This document shows positions 52,183 through 59,962 of a DNA stretch of 64,000 nt, piece after piece (positions within the stretch are counted from its first letter, which is position 1; each line of letters opens with the position of its first letter). A program made the translations under genes and the position numbers. The notes below the pieces were generated by a model. That model did no database searches, was not told where the DNA came from, and saw only the letters and a list, made by a program, of their open reading frames with translations. Source of the DNA: an uncultured beta proteobacterium (GTDB lineage Bacteria > Pseudomonadota > Gammaproteobacteria > Burkholderiales > Rhodocyclaceae); NCBI GenBank assembly GCA_903848955.1, contig CAINHS010000015.1, positions 1 through 64,000 on the forward strand, read 5' to 3'.

Positions 52183-52262
52183 CACCCATGATAGCGTTAC
52201 TGTTTTGCAGATTCGACGGAAGCCTTGCAGAAATGGATTTCGCGGATCGCCGGGGAGGAACG

Positions 52263-52655
52263 ATGGAGTCGAACAAGATCAGCGTCATCGTGCTGTCGGA
52301 CAAGCGCGAGCAGTTGCAAATGGCCGCCATGATCGCTTCGGTAGGTGCGGTAAGCGGCAACGAGGTACTGGTATTTCTATCCATGAACGCCATGCGCTAC
52401 TTCGTCAAGGGCGCCGATGAACAGGCTCCCTGCGAGGGGCCGGTAGGCAAACTGATGGAGCAGAAGAATGTTCCCCCGTTCAAGATCCTGTTCGAGCAGG
52501 CCGTGACGCTGGGCGACGCAAAAATCTACCCCTGTTCCATGGCCATGGACGTGCTCGGTGTGGAGCATGGAGGACTTGAGGACTATATTGGCGAACCGAT
52601 GGGGCTGACCATGTTCCTCGATGAATGCAAGGGCGGGCAGGTCTGGTCTTTCTAA
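52263..52655 (+). CDS. DsrE/DsrF-like (DsrE2-type) sulfur-trafficking protein
   Basis: A 130-residue protein of the DsrE/DrsH superfamily. The core is recognisable as SVIVLSDKREQLQMAAMIA followed by VLVFLSMNAM. A single well-placed cysteine, Cys91 in IYPCSMAMDVLGV, aligns with the reactive Cys of DsrE2-like proteins, which carry persulfide sulfur. A second Cys (57) lies in a loop. Unlike many DsrE2 proteins it has no membrane segment. The ATG at 52263 has a strong GGAGG; the longer frame to 52188 is ignored. It is first in an operon with tusA, an SQR-like gene and a DUF1641 gene. Confidence 0.88.
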   Translation: MESNKISVIVLSDKREQLQMAAMIASVGAVSGNEVLVFLSMNAMRYFVKGADEQAPCEGPVGKLMEQKNVPPFKILFEQAVTLGDAKIYPCSMAMDVLGVEHGGLEDYIGEPMGLTMFLDECKGGQVWSF

Positions 52656-52673
52656 CAAAAGAGGAAATCATTC

Positions 52674-52904
52674 ATGGCGGAAAAAAAGATTGTTGATGCC
52701 CGCGGCAGTTTCTGTCCCGGTCCCCTCATGGAACTGATCGCTGCCATCAAGATGGTCGAGATCGGCGACGAGATAGAGGTATTGTCCACCGACAAGGGCT
52801 CGGCGGCCGAGATTCCCCAGTGGCTGAAGAAGGTCGGCCACGAACATCTGGGCAGCCGGGAGGAAGCGGGCGTCTGGCACGTCGATATACGCAGGACCAA
52901 GTAG
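52674..52904 (+). CDS. TusA-family sulfur carrier
   Basis: A 76-residue sulfur carrier. The family motif CPGPL with the persulfide-carrying Cys14 is intact (DARGSFCPGPLMEL). Length and fold-pattern match TusA/SirA/DsrC-partner proteins. A GAGGAA lies before the ATG. It sits 18 bp after the DsrE-like gene and 67 bp before the SQR-like gene. In sulfur oxidisers TusA and DsrE proteins relay sulfane sulfur between enzymes, so a relay from the SQR-like enzyme to a cytoplasmic acceptor is the likely role (inference). Confidence 0.93.
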   Translation: MAEKKIVDARGSFCPGPLMELIAAIKMVEIGDEIEVLSTDKGSAAEIPQWLKKVGHEHLGSREEAGVWHVDIRRTK

Positions 52905-52971
52905 CAAGGGCAGTGCTGCAGGAACGGTGCCGCGAGACGCCGGACATAATCAAAAAACAGAGGAGACAGAC

Positions 52972-54105
52972 ATGAAGATACTGGTCATCGGCGGCGGCAT
53001 GGGTGGAACCATACTCGCCAACAATGTAGCGCGCACTCTCAAGGACGAGTTGAAATCGGGCAAGGTGCAGATCACCATGCTCTCCGCATCGGACAAGCAC
53101 ATGTACCAGCCGGGCCTGCTGTATGTGGCGGTCGGGCGCATGACGCCGAACGAGCTCTACCGCGACCAGGCCAGCCTGCTTGAGCCCGGCATCCAGTTCC
53201 ATGTCGATCCGGTCGAGCATTTCATGCTCGACGCCAATCAGGTAAAAACCCGCAGCGGCAAGGTCCATGGCTACGACATCATGGTCATCGCCACCGGCTC
53301 GCGCATGTTCCCGGACTCGATCCCGGGCCTCAAGGAAAATGCCGAGTTCTTCTACACCGAGGAAACGGCGGTAAAGCTTTTCCATCGCCTGCGCGAATTC
53401 GAGGGCGGCAAAATCGTCATCGCCATGGGTGTGCCGCACAAGTGCCCGATGGCGCCGCTCGAAATCACCTTCATGCTCAACGAGTACTTCATCGAGCGCG
53501 GCATCCGCGACAAGGTGCAGATCCACTACACCTATCCGATCGGTCGCGTGCATACCCTGGAGAACGTCGCCAAGTGGGCGCAGCCGGAGATGGACCGGGT
53601 CGGCATCACCTACGAGACCCTCTTCAACCTGAAATCGGTGGACGGTGAAAAGCGCGTCCTGCACAGCGAAGAAGGCACCGAGATCGGCTACGACATGCTG
53701 ATCTCGATCCCGGCGCACAAGGGCATGGAGGTGATCGAAACCAACAAGCTGGGGCAGAACGGCTGGATCCCCACCGACCGCTACAACCTCAACATGGAAG
53801 GCCGCAGCAACGTCTTCATCCTCGGCGACACCACCAACATCCCCATCAGCAAGGCCGGTTCCACGGCCCATTTCGAGGCGGAAACGATAGGCGCCAACAT
53901 CGCCGCCCTGGTCCGTTTCGGCGTGCCTGTGCGCAAGTACGACGGCAAGGTCTTCTGCTTCATCCAGACCGGCTCGGAAAAAGCCACCTACGCCATGTTC
54001 AACTACCTCCAGCCGCCCGATCCCAAGGCACCGACCCGCGCCATCCACTGGTTCAAGCTTGCCTACAACAAGCTGTACTGGATTTCGGCGCGCGGCTTGC
54101 TGTAG
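52972..54105 (+). CDS. Sulfide:quinone oxidoreductase-like flavoprotein
   Basis: A 377-residue FAD-dependent disulfide oxidoreductase of the SQR/FCSD group. The FAD-binding motif is ILVIGGGMGG at the N-terminus, ATGS near 108-111, and the second FAD contact is VFILGDTTN (281-289). Of the three SQR cysteines, the central one (Cys158 in GVPHKCPMAPLE) and the C-terminal one (Cys329 in KVFCFIQTGSEKA) are present; the first (near residue 125) is absent. The C-terminus has amphipathic aromatic residues (FKLAYNKLYWISARGLL) suited to membrane attachment. The ATG at 52972 has a GGAGA site. Adjacent sulfur carriers and DUF1641 support a role in sulfide or sulfane-sulfur oxidation. Confidence 0.87.
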   Translation: MKILVIGGGMGGTILANNVARTLKDELKSGKVQITMLSASDKHMYQPGLLYVAVGRMTPNELYRDQASLLEPGIQFHVDPVEHFMLDANQVKTRSGKVHGYDIMVIATGSRMFPDSIPGLKENAEFFYTEETAVKLFHRLREFEGGKIVIAMGVPHKCPMAPLEITFMLNEYFIERGIRDKVQIHYTYPIGRVHTLENVAKWAQPEMDRVGITYETLFNLKSVDGEKRVLHSEEGTEIGYDMLISIPAHKGMEVIETNKLGQNGWIPTDRYNLNMEGRSNVFILGDTTNIPISKAGSTAHFEAETIGANIAALVRFGVPVRKYDGKVFCFIQTGSEKATYAMFNYLQPPDPKAPTRAIHWFKLAYNKLYWISARGLL

Positions 54106-54114
54106 GGGACGGAC

Positions 54115-54909
54115 ATGAGCGACAACACCAGCCCCGCCGGCACCCTGCCGGAGATCGAGCGCGTGCTGCAGGCGGCGCAGGACTCGGTCACCGACGACAT
54201 GGTGTCACGCCTGGCCGAGAACGGCGCCCAGGCGCTGGATCTGCTCGACAAGGTCAATCGCAGCGGCCTCGACAAGGCGCTGCCGGCCATCGCCGAGATG
54301 GTCAAGAACGGCGACCTCGACCGCCTCTGCTCCCTGGCCCGCGTTTATGGCGCTGCCGAGGATGCGGCCACCGACGACATGATCGGACGCCTCACCGATA
54401 CCGTCGGCACCAGCATGGATCTGCTCGACCGCCTCAACCGCAGCGGTTTCGAGCGCGCCCTGCCCGTGCTCTCCCGCCTGCTGGACAACGGCGACCTGCA
54501 GCGCATCGTCGATGTCGCCCGCATGGTGGCGGCGGCCGAGGACGCGATGAACGACGACATGGTCGGGCGCGTGGCGCAGATGGCGGCCGAGGCCCTCAGC
54601 GTCATCGACCGCCTCAACCGCAGCGGCGTCGAACGCCTGATCGACATTCTCGACCGCCTGAACAACTCCGGCTCACTGGATATCCTCGCCGCCAAGTTGC
54701 CCAGCATGATCGAGCACATCGAGATGGTTGACCGCCTGGCCGGCTGCATCAACGCCGGCGCCGAGGACGCCAAGCAACTGCCGCCGCCTGCCGGCGGCGT
54801 GATGGCCATGGTGCGCCTCATGGCTGATGCCGAAAATCAGGCAGCTCTGCAGTTCGTCATGTCGGTAGGCAAGCGCATGCGCAGCAGTTGGAGCCAGGGC
54901 AAGCGCTAG
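54115..54909 (+). CDS. DUF1641 protein with three 60-residue repeats
   Basis: A 264-residue helical protein containing the DUF1641 region. Three units repeat with an exact 60-residue period: (T/N)DDM at 26, 86 and 146, LLD or VID before NRSG at 48, 108 and 168, and NGDL near 65 and 125. Each unit looks like a helical pair with an amphipathic surface. DUF1641 proteins are found next to SQR-like or other FAD-dependent oxidoreductases and formate dehydrogenase-like genes, and are thought to be partner subunits; the function is not established. It starts 9 bp after the SQR-like gene. The hairpin at 54920-54950 ends the operon. Confidence 0.85.
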   Translation: MSDNTSPAGTLPEIERVLQAAQDSVTDDMVSRLAENGAQALDLLDKVNRSGLDKALPAIAEMVKNGDLDRLCSLARVYGAAEDAATDDMIGRLTDTVGTSMDLLDRLNRSGFERALPVLSRLLDNGDLQRIVDVARMVAAAEDAMNDDMVGRVAQMAAEALSVIDRLNRSGVERLIDILDRLNNSGSLDILAAKLPSMIEHIEMVDRLAGCINAGAEDAKQLPPPAGGVMAMVRLMADAENQAALQFVMSVGKRMRSSWSQGKR

Positions 54910-54919
54910 CGCTGCCGGC

Positions 54920-54950
54920 CTTCCCGCCGGGACCTTGTCCTGGCGGGAAG
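54920..54950 (+). terminator. Hairpin after the sulfur-transfer operon
   Basis: CTTCCCGCC (54920-54928) pairs with GGCGGGAAG (54942-54950), and the inner GGAC/GTCC extends the stem to about 13 pairs with one G-T. The loop is three bases. It starts 10 bp after the DUF1641 stop codon. There is no clean T-run, so terminator activity is probable rather than certain. Confidence 0.65.
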
Positions 54951-55119
54951 TTCGCGGCCGGTCGCGCAGGCGGCCAGGCACTCTTTCCTGTTGATGCGAT
55001 GCCTCCGGTGCGGGGCAGGTGGATGTTGATATGATTACGGCGAGTGGCCCGACGCCGGCAAGAAACATCCACTCAACAAATCGCCTCGCCGCCATGAGAC
55101 CTTATCCGGAGACTTTGCC

Positions 55120-55569
55120 ATGACAGTACTGCTATCGCGTTTCTGCATCATGATGTTCATCGCAGGCGTATCGACGACCGCACTTGCCGATCCGATGTCG
55201 CCGGTCGGCACATGGAACACTATCGACGACGAAACCAAAAAGCCCAAGTCACTGGTCCGCATCGTTGAAAAAGATGGCGTGATTTCCGGAACAGTCGAGA
55301 AGATCGTAGATCCCGCCAAGCAGGACTCGAAATGCGACGAGTGCGCCGGCGACGACCCGCGCAAGGGACAAGCGGTAATCGGCATGACCATCCTGACCGG
55401 TTTGAAGAAGGAAGGCGACAACGTCTATGGCGGCGGCAAGATTCTTGATCCCAACAACGGCAAGACCTACAACGCCAAGGTGACCGTCATCGACGGCGGC
55501 AAGAAACTCGAAATGCGCGGCTCGATCCTGTTCCTCGGCCGCACGCAGACCTGGATCCGGGTGGACTGA
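55120..55569 (+). CDS. DUF2147 exported protein
   Basis: A 149-residue protein with a signal peptide (cleavage likely after TTALA, near residue 24). The mature part is the DUF2147 domain: SPVGTWNTIDDETKKPKSLV at the start and FLGRTQTWIRV at the end, with two close Cys (KCDEC). The family is periplasmic, beta-rich and of unknown function; some members are linked to fatty-acid or lipid binding. A GGAGA precedes the ATG. It stands alone between the sulfur operon terminator and convergent CDGSH genes. Confidence 0.88.
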   Translation: MTVLLSRFCIMMFIAGVSTTALADPMSPVGTWNTIDDETKKPKSLVRIVEKDGVISGTVEKIVDPAKQDSKCDECAGDDPRKGQAVIGMTILTGLKKEGDNVYGGGKILDPNNGKTYNAKVTVIDGGKKLEMRGSILFLGRTQTWIRVD

Positions 55570-55625
55570 GGACCAGACGCGACTCTTTCACGCTGCCGCG
55601 AGCATTCGCGGCCGCCGGTGAAAAC

Positions 55626-55871
55626 TCACAGTTTCTTGTGGGCCCCGTCGCACAAGGCGCCGTTGCCGCCGTGCTTGCAGCCGCAGAAATACACGGTTCC
55701 AGTCTTGTCGGCGGTGTATTCCAACGGGGCGAACGCGCTGCCCTTGTGTGCGCCGTCGCAAAACGGCTGGGTCTGGCTCTTGCCGCACGCACACCACCAG
55801 TATTTTTTTCCAGCTTCCACTTCGACGGCATACGGTGACTTGCGGGGGATTGCGGGGGTCTTGTCGCTCAT
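55626..55871 (-). CDS. Double CDGSH iron-sulfur protein
   Basis: An 81-residue protein with two CDGSH-type [2Fe-2S] sites. Site one uses Cys27, Cys29, Cys38 and His42 (CACGKSQTQPFCDGAH). Site two uses Cys63, Cys65, Cys74 and His78 (CGCKHGGNGALCDGAH). Each binds one cluster with three Cys and one His. These small proteins act in redox or iron-sulfur handling. The ATG at 55871 has AGAGGA eight bases upstream and was preferred to a longer frame to 55988. It lies 55 bp after the 55-residue membrane protein at 55927-56094 and may share its transcript. Confidence 0.92.
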   Translation of the reverse strand: MSDKTPAIPRKSPYAVEVEAGKKYWWCACGKSQTQPFCDGAHKGSAFAPLEYTADKTGTVYFCGCKHGGNGALCDGAHKKL

Positions 55872-55926
55872 GATTCGGATCCTCTGCCGGGTTGGTTTAA
55901 AACGGCTGCGGTATGGCCCCGCCTGC

Positions 55927-56094
55927 TCAGGACTCGCCGGCAGCGGGGTCCTTGCTGCCGGATTCCGGGTCCGGGCGCCTTCGATCATCGCGGCGGATAC
56001 GTATCCAGAAGGCCAGCATGGAAATGGAAAACGCCAGGGCGAGAATGCCTACCAACCAGGGGTGTGCCACGATTTTTGCAATGCTGCCTTGCAC
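55927..56094 (-). CDS. Small single-pass membrane protein (55 aa)
   Basis: A GTG-started ORF of 55 codons with GGAGG (56102-56106) seven bases upstream. The peptide has a short amphipathic start, one membrane helix (about residues 13-31, WLVGILALAFSISMLAFWI) and a strongly basic then acidic tail (RIRRDDRRRPDPESGSK). Charge pattern suggests the tail is cytoplasmic. No family recognised. It lies upstream of the CDGSH gene on the same strand. Confidence 0.65.
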   Translation of the reverse strand: MQGSIAKIVAHPWLVGILALAFSISMLAFWIRIRRDDRRRPDPESGSKDPAAGES

Positions 56095-56321
56095 TTGGGT
56101 TCCTCCATGCGTCCGTGCCTGCGAGACGATCCTTTGCTACACGATTCCCGCTTCACGCTGCACTGCGATGTAGCATTCAGAATGGTGTAGCTGCACAGCC
56201 GTCAGTATAGGTGATGTGTCAGCCGCAGAGCCACCGCCGGCGCGCCACAAAACCCGCGATTGACGGCAACTGCCAGGGTCGGGGATACTCCCCCGCGATC
56301 CCGCCCAGTCTCCCGCTCCCC

Positions 56322-57185
56322 ATGCCGCGCCTCATCCGCCAGTTTGCCCTGCTCCTTGTCACCGGTCTGCTCCTGCAGGGCTGCAGCGGCGTGCGTCTCG
56401 GCTATGGCAATGCCGACAGCCTGGCCCGCTGGTGGATCGACCAGTATCTCGACCTCGCACCCGAGCAGGATGCGCTGGCTCGCGAGCGCCTCGCCCGGCT
56501 TCATGCCTGGCATCGCAACAGCCAGTTGCCGGATTACGTCGCGCTGCTGCGCCAGGGCAAGCAGTTGGTCGCCGGCCAGCCGACCGCCGCAGACGCGCTG
56601 GCACTCGGCGAAGGCATCATCCGCCGCGGCCGCAGCCTGGCCGAACAGGCAACGCCGGACGTCGCCGATTTCCTGCCGACCGTCACCCCTGAGCAGATCG
56701 AGCGCATGGCCCGGCGCCTGGCGGAAAAGAATGCCGACTACGCCAGGGAAGCGCATCTCGCCGATGGCGAAGAGGGGCAGCGCAAGGCACGCTACAAGCG
56801 CCTGCTGGAACGTGCCGAGTACTGGTTCGACGACTTCAGCGACGGGCAGAAGGCGGCCCTGCGGCAATTGGTCGACAGCCAGAGTTCCGGCAGCCGGTTC
56901 TGGTACGAGGAACGGCTGCGACGCCAGCGCGACTGGCTCGACCTGATGCGCCGGGTCTTGCGCGAACCAGCGCCGCGCGAACGGATCATGCAGTGGCTGC
57001 GCGACTACGCGGCCGGCTTCGACATGCCCGCCGATCCGGCGCGACTGGCGCAGGCGCAGGCCCTGCGGCACGCCTCGGCGGAAGTGGCGGTGGCCATCCA
57101 GGCCATGACCACGCCGGCACAGCAAGCCCATGCCCGGCACAAGCTGGACGAACTGATTCGCGACTTCACCCTGTTGTCACAATAA
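56322..57185 (+). CDS. DUF6279-like lipoprotein
   Basis: A 287-residue lipoprotein. The signal peptide (RLIRQFALLLVTGLLLQGC) ends in a lipobox LLQGC with the acylated Cys near residue 20. The mature protein is helical and charged; LARWWIDQYLDLAPEQDALA near the start matches the DUF6279 pattern of an aromatic segment followed by DL(T/A)PEQ. Family function is unknown. The ATG at 56322 directly precedes the signal sequence; the frame open to 56211 is not protein-like. It is 12 bp upstream of ycaO. Confidence 0.83.
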   Translation: MPRLIRQFALLLVTGLLLQGCSGVRLGYGNADSLARWWIDQYLDLAPEQDALARERLARLHAWHRNSQLPDYVALLRQGKQLVAGQPTAADALALGEGIIRRGRSLAEQATPDVADFLPTVTPEQIERMARRLAEKNADYAREAHLADGEEGQRKARYKRLLERAEYWFDDFSDGQKAALRQLVDSQSSGSRFWYEERLRRQRDWLDLMRRVLREPAPRERIMQWLRDYAAGFDMPADPARLAQAQALRHASAEVAVAIQAMTTPAQQAHARHKLDELIRDFTLLSQ

Positions 57186-57197
57186 AGAGGCAATCCC

Positions 57198-58931
57198 ATG
57201 CAAACAGAAAGCTTCATTCCGGGCAAGGATGCCTCGCTCGAATCCTCCATTGCCTCCATGCAGGGCAAGCTCGCCGCGCTCGACTTCCATGTCGAGGAAC
57301 GCTCCTGGCTGAATCCCGTCGATGGCGTCTGGTCGGTACATGTGCGCGACCGCGACTGCGCGCTGCTGTTCACCAACGGCAAGGGCGCCTCCCGCCTGGC
57401 CGCGCTGGCAAGCGCCCTCGGCGAGTTCTTCGAGCGCCTGTCCTGCAATTACTTCTGGACTCACTACTGGCTGGGGGACCAATTTGCCCGGCGCGACTTT
57501 GCCCATTACCCGCGTGAAAAATGGTTTCAGCCCGGTGACAACGGCGAGTGGCCCGGGGAACTGCTGACACCGGCACTGCGCGCGCTGTACAACCCCGACG
57601 ATTCGATCGACGCCAACGCCCTGGTCGATCTGAATTCGGGCGACGCCGGGCGCGGCATCTGCGCCCTGCCCTATGTGCGCCAGCGTGACGGCGCCACGGT
57701 CTGGTTCCCGGTCAATATCATCGGCAACCTGTATGTCAGCAACGGCATGTCGGCCGGCAACAGCGAGATGGAAGCGCGCACCCAGGCCCTGTCCGAGATT
57801 CTCGAGCGCCACATCAAGTTTCGCATCATCAGCGAAGGCCTCTGCCTGCCCGATGTGCCGGAGCAGGTCATCGCCCGCTATCCCCGCATCGCCGCCGGCA
57901 TCCGCGACCTGCGCGCGGCGGGATTCGGCATTCTGGTCAAGGATGCATCGCTCGGCGGCGAGTACCCGGTGATGAACGTCACCCTGCTCCATCCCGAGGA
58001 CCAGGGCTGCTTCTCCAGTTTCGGCGCCCATCCGCGTTTCGAGATCGCCCTCGAGCGCGCCCTGACCGAACTGCTGCAGGGCCGCGGCCTCGACGCCCTG
58101 GCCGGATTTCCCGCGCCCGGCTTCGACCTCGACGAAATCGCCGCCTCGCCCAACATCGAGATCCACTTCGTCGATTCCAGCGGCATCATCAGCTGGAACT
58201 TCCTCGGCGATACGCCCGACTTCGAATTCTGCGACTGGAATTTCAGCGACACCACCGCCGCCGACTACCGCTGGCTGATCGAGCGCATCCACCGTTCCGG
58301 CCACGACATCTACATCGCCGACTTCCAGCACCTCGGCGTCTATGCCTGCCGCATACTGGTGCCGGGCATGTCGGAGATCTACCCGCTCGATGATCTGGAA
58401 TGGGAGAACAACAGCGTCGGCAATACCATCCGCGAAGCCATCCTGCACCTGCCGCAACTGGACGACGAGGAATGCGCCGACCTGCTCGATACCCTGAACG
58501 AACTCGACCTGCAGGACCAGCGCCCGGTTGCCGCACTGATCGGCCTGGCGGCGGACGAGGGTTCGCTCTGGAGCGACCTGCGCGTCGGCGAGTTGAAGGC
58601 CCTGCTGGCGCTGGCCATCGGCGACGAGGAAGCAATCCGCGACGCCTGCGAATGGGTGCGCCACTTCGAACAGATCGATCCTGACCGGCGTCGCGTCTAT
58701 CGCTGCATCGAGACCCTGCTCGACCTGGGCAGCGCCGACGGCCACCGCGGCGCGCTGCAACACCTGTATGGCAGCGCCACCGTGGCCACCGCCGAGGCCA
58801 TGCTGCAACAGCAGCAGCGCTTCTTCGGCATCGAGACGCCGGGCATGGGCCTCAAGGGCTGCGACCTGCACCAGCGGCTGCTGTCGGCCTACGCCAAGTT
58901 GCGGCACCAAGTCTCCGCCGGCGCCAACTGA
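57198..58931 (+). CDS. ycaO: YcaO-domain protein, ribosomal S12 modification factor type
   Basis: A 577-residue protein whose length and start (ESFIPGKDASLESSIASM) match E. coli YcaO, which assists RimO in beta-methylthiolation of ribosomal protein S12. YcaO proteins use ATP to activate amide backbones; the ATP/Mg-binding glutamates are in ALGEFFERLSCNYF, GNSEMEARTQALSEILERH and ERALTELLQGR. The C-terminal third is the TPR-like tail of E. coli-type members. No precursor peptide, dehydrogenase or other RiPP gene lies nearby, so a housekeeping role is more likely than natural-product synthesis. It converges with arfB, leaving 13 bp. Confidence 0.9.
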   Translation: MQTESFIPGKDASLESSIASMQGKLAALDFHVEERSWLNPVDGVWSVHVRDRDCALLFTNGKGASRLAALASALGEFFERLSCNYFWTHYWLGDQFARRDFAHYPREKWFQPGDNGEWPGELLTPALRALYNPDDSIDANALVDLNSGDAGRGICALPYVRQRDGATVWFPVNIIGNLYVSNGMSAGNSEMEARTQALSEILERHIKFRIISEGLCLPDVPEQVIARYPRIAAGIRDLRAAGFGILVKDASLGGEYPVMNVTLLHPEDQGCFSSFGAHPRFEIALERALTELLQGRGLDALAGFPAPGFDLDEIAASPNIEIHFVDSSGIISWNFLGDTPDFEFCDWNFSDTTAADYRWLIERIHRSGHDIYIADFQHLGVYACRILVPGMSEIYPLDDLEWENNSVGNTIREAILHLPQLDDEECADLLDTLNELDLQDQRPVAALIGLAADEGSLWSDLRVGELKALLALAIGDEEAIRDACEWVRHFEQIDPDRRRVYRCIETLLDLGSADGHRGALQHLYGSATVATAEAMLQQQQRFFGIETPGMGLKGCDLHQRLLSAYAKLRHQVSAGAN

Positions 58932-58944
58932 CCGGACGCGAAAA

Positions 58945-59361
58945 TCACGAATCGCTGACGCGGCCGCGCAGGGCTTTCACTTTTCCGCGCAGGGTCTTGC
59001 TGTCGACCCGGCGTTTCTGCGAACTGCGCGTCGGCTTGGTGGCCCGTCGCTGACGCGGGATGAAGGCGGCCGCGGCAATCAGCTCGCGCAGTCGCTCCAT
59101 GGCGGCAAAGCTGTTGCGTTCCAGGCTGCGGTACTGCTGAGCCTTGATCACCACGACGCCGTCGGCGCTGATGCGCTGGTCCCTGAACTGCAGCAGGCGC
59201 GCCTTGATCTCCTCAGGCAGCGAGGAAGCCCGGATGTCGAAACGCAGATGAACGGCGTTGGAGACCTTGTTGACGTTCTGCCCGCCGGCGCCCTGGGCGC
59301 GAATGGCGGTGATCTCGACCTCGTCTTCGCGCAGCAGCGCCAGGGGTTCGGCGGCAGGCAC
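58945..59361 (-). CDS. arfB: Peptidyl-tRNA hydrolase ArfB (ribosome rescue)
   Basis: A 138-residue release-factor-like protein. The catalytic GGQ (26-28, in AQGAGGQNVNKVSNAVHLR) is present without the codon-recognition domain. A basic C-terminal tail (RRATKPTRSSQKRRVDSK and onward) enters the mRNA channel of stalled ribosomes in E. coli YaeJ/ArfB. It hydrolyses peptidyl-tRNA on ribosomes without a stop codon. It is last in the run dbpA, RIO kinase, DUF1415, arfB, and starts 8 bp after DUF1415. Confidence 0.94.
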   Translation of the reverse strand: MPAAEPLALLREDEVEITAIRAQGAGGQNVNKVSNAVHLRFDIRASSLPEEIKARLLQFRDQRISADGVVVIKAQQYRSLERNSFAAMERLRELIAAAAFIPRQRRATKPTRSSQKRRVDSKTLRGKVKALRGRVSDS

Positions 59362-59369
59362 GGCGCCGC

Positions 59370-59957
59370 CTATGATCCGGGCTGCGCCGGCGGGTCGACG
59401 CCAAGCGCCTGCCAGCCTTCAAGCCCCAGCGCACGCAGGGTTTCGATGTTGCGCAGATAGATGTCGGAGGCATCGGGAAAGGCCGCCGTGGCGCGCGCCA
59501 GGCTGGCTTCGCGGATCAGGTGAAGCGTCGGGTAGGGCGCGCGATTGGTGTAGTTGGCGATGTCATCAGCATCCTCGCCGGCAAACACATAGTCCGGATG
59601 GAAGCTCGCCACCTGCAGAACGCCGACCATGCCGTAGTTGCGCAACACGACCTCGACCAGATCGAGGAAGTCGGTGAAATCATCGAAGCCGGTAAGGACG
59701 TCCGGCGTCATCAGCAGGGTCATGTCGACCTCGTCGGGCGGCACGTCGATAAGGAATTTCAGCTCGCGTTCGAGATCGTCGAGCAGGGCGTCGGTGCTCT
59801 GCGCCCGGCTGACGACATAGCGCACCAGTTCCTTGACATGCACGCTCCTGGCAAACGGACAGAGATTGAGGCCGATCACGGCGCGCTCCAGCCACTTGCG
59901 CGTGGCGGCAACGATGGCCTCGTCACCGGCAGTCGGGGTAATCGCAGGGGTGGTCAT
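59370..59957 (-). CDS. DUF1415 protein
   Basis: A 195-residue cytoplasmic protein of the DUF1415 family, recognised by WLERAVIGLNLCPFA near the N-terminus and FHPDYVFA and NRAPYPTLHLIREAS in the middle. It has a conserved Cys (LNLCPF). Function unknown. It starts 5 bp after the RIO kinase stop codon and is followed by arfB. Confidence 0.87.
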   Translation of the reverse strand: MTTPAITPTAGDEAIVAATRKWLERAVIGLNLCPFARSVHVKELVRYVVSRAQSTDALLDDLERELKFLIDVPPDEVDMTLLMTPDVLTGFDDFTDFLDLVEVVLRNYGMVGVLQVASFHPDYVFAGEDADDIANYTNRAPYPTLHLIREASLARATAAFPDASDIYLRNIETLRALGLEGWQALGVDPPAQPGS

Positions 59958-59962
59958 TGGCT

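Noticed and set aside
57198-58931. YcaO as part of a RiPP biosynthetic cluster
   Set aside because: There is no precursor peptide, E1-like partner, dehydrogenase or exporter nearby, and length and termini match housekeeping E. coli-type YcaO.
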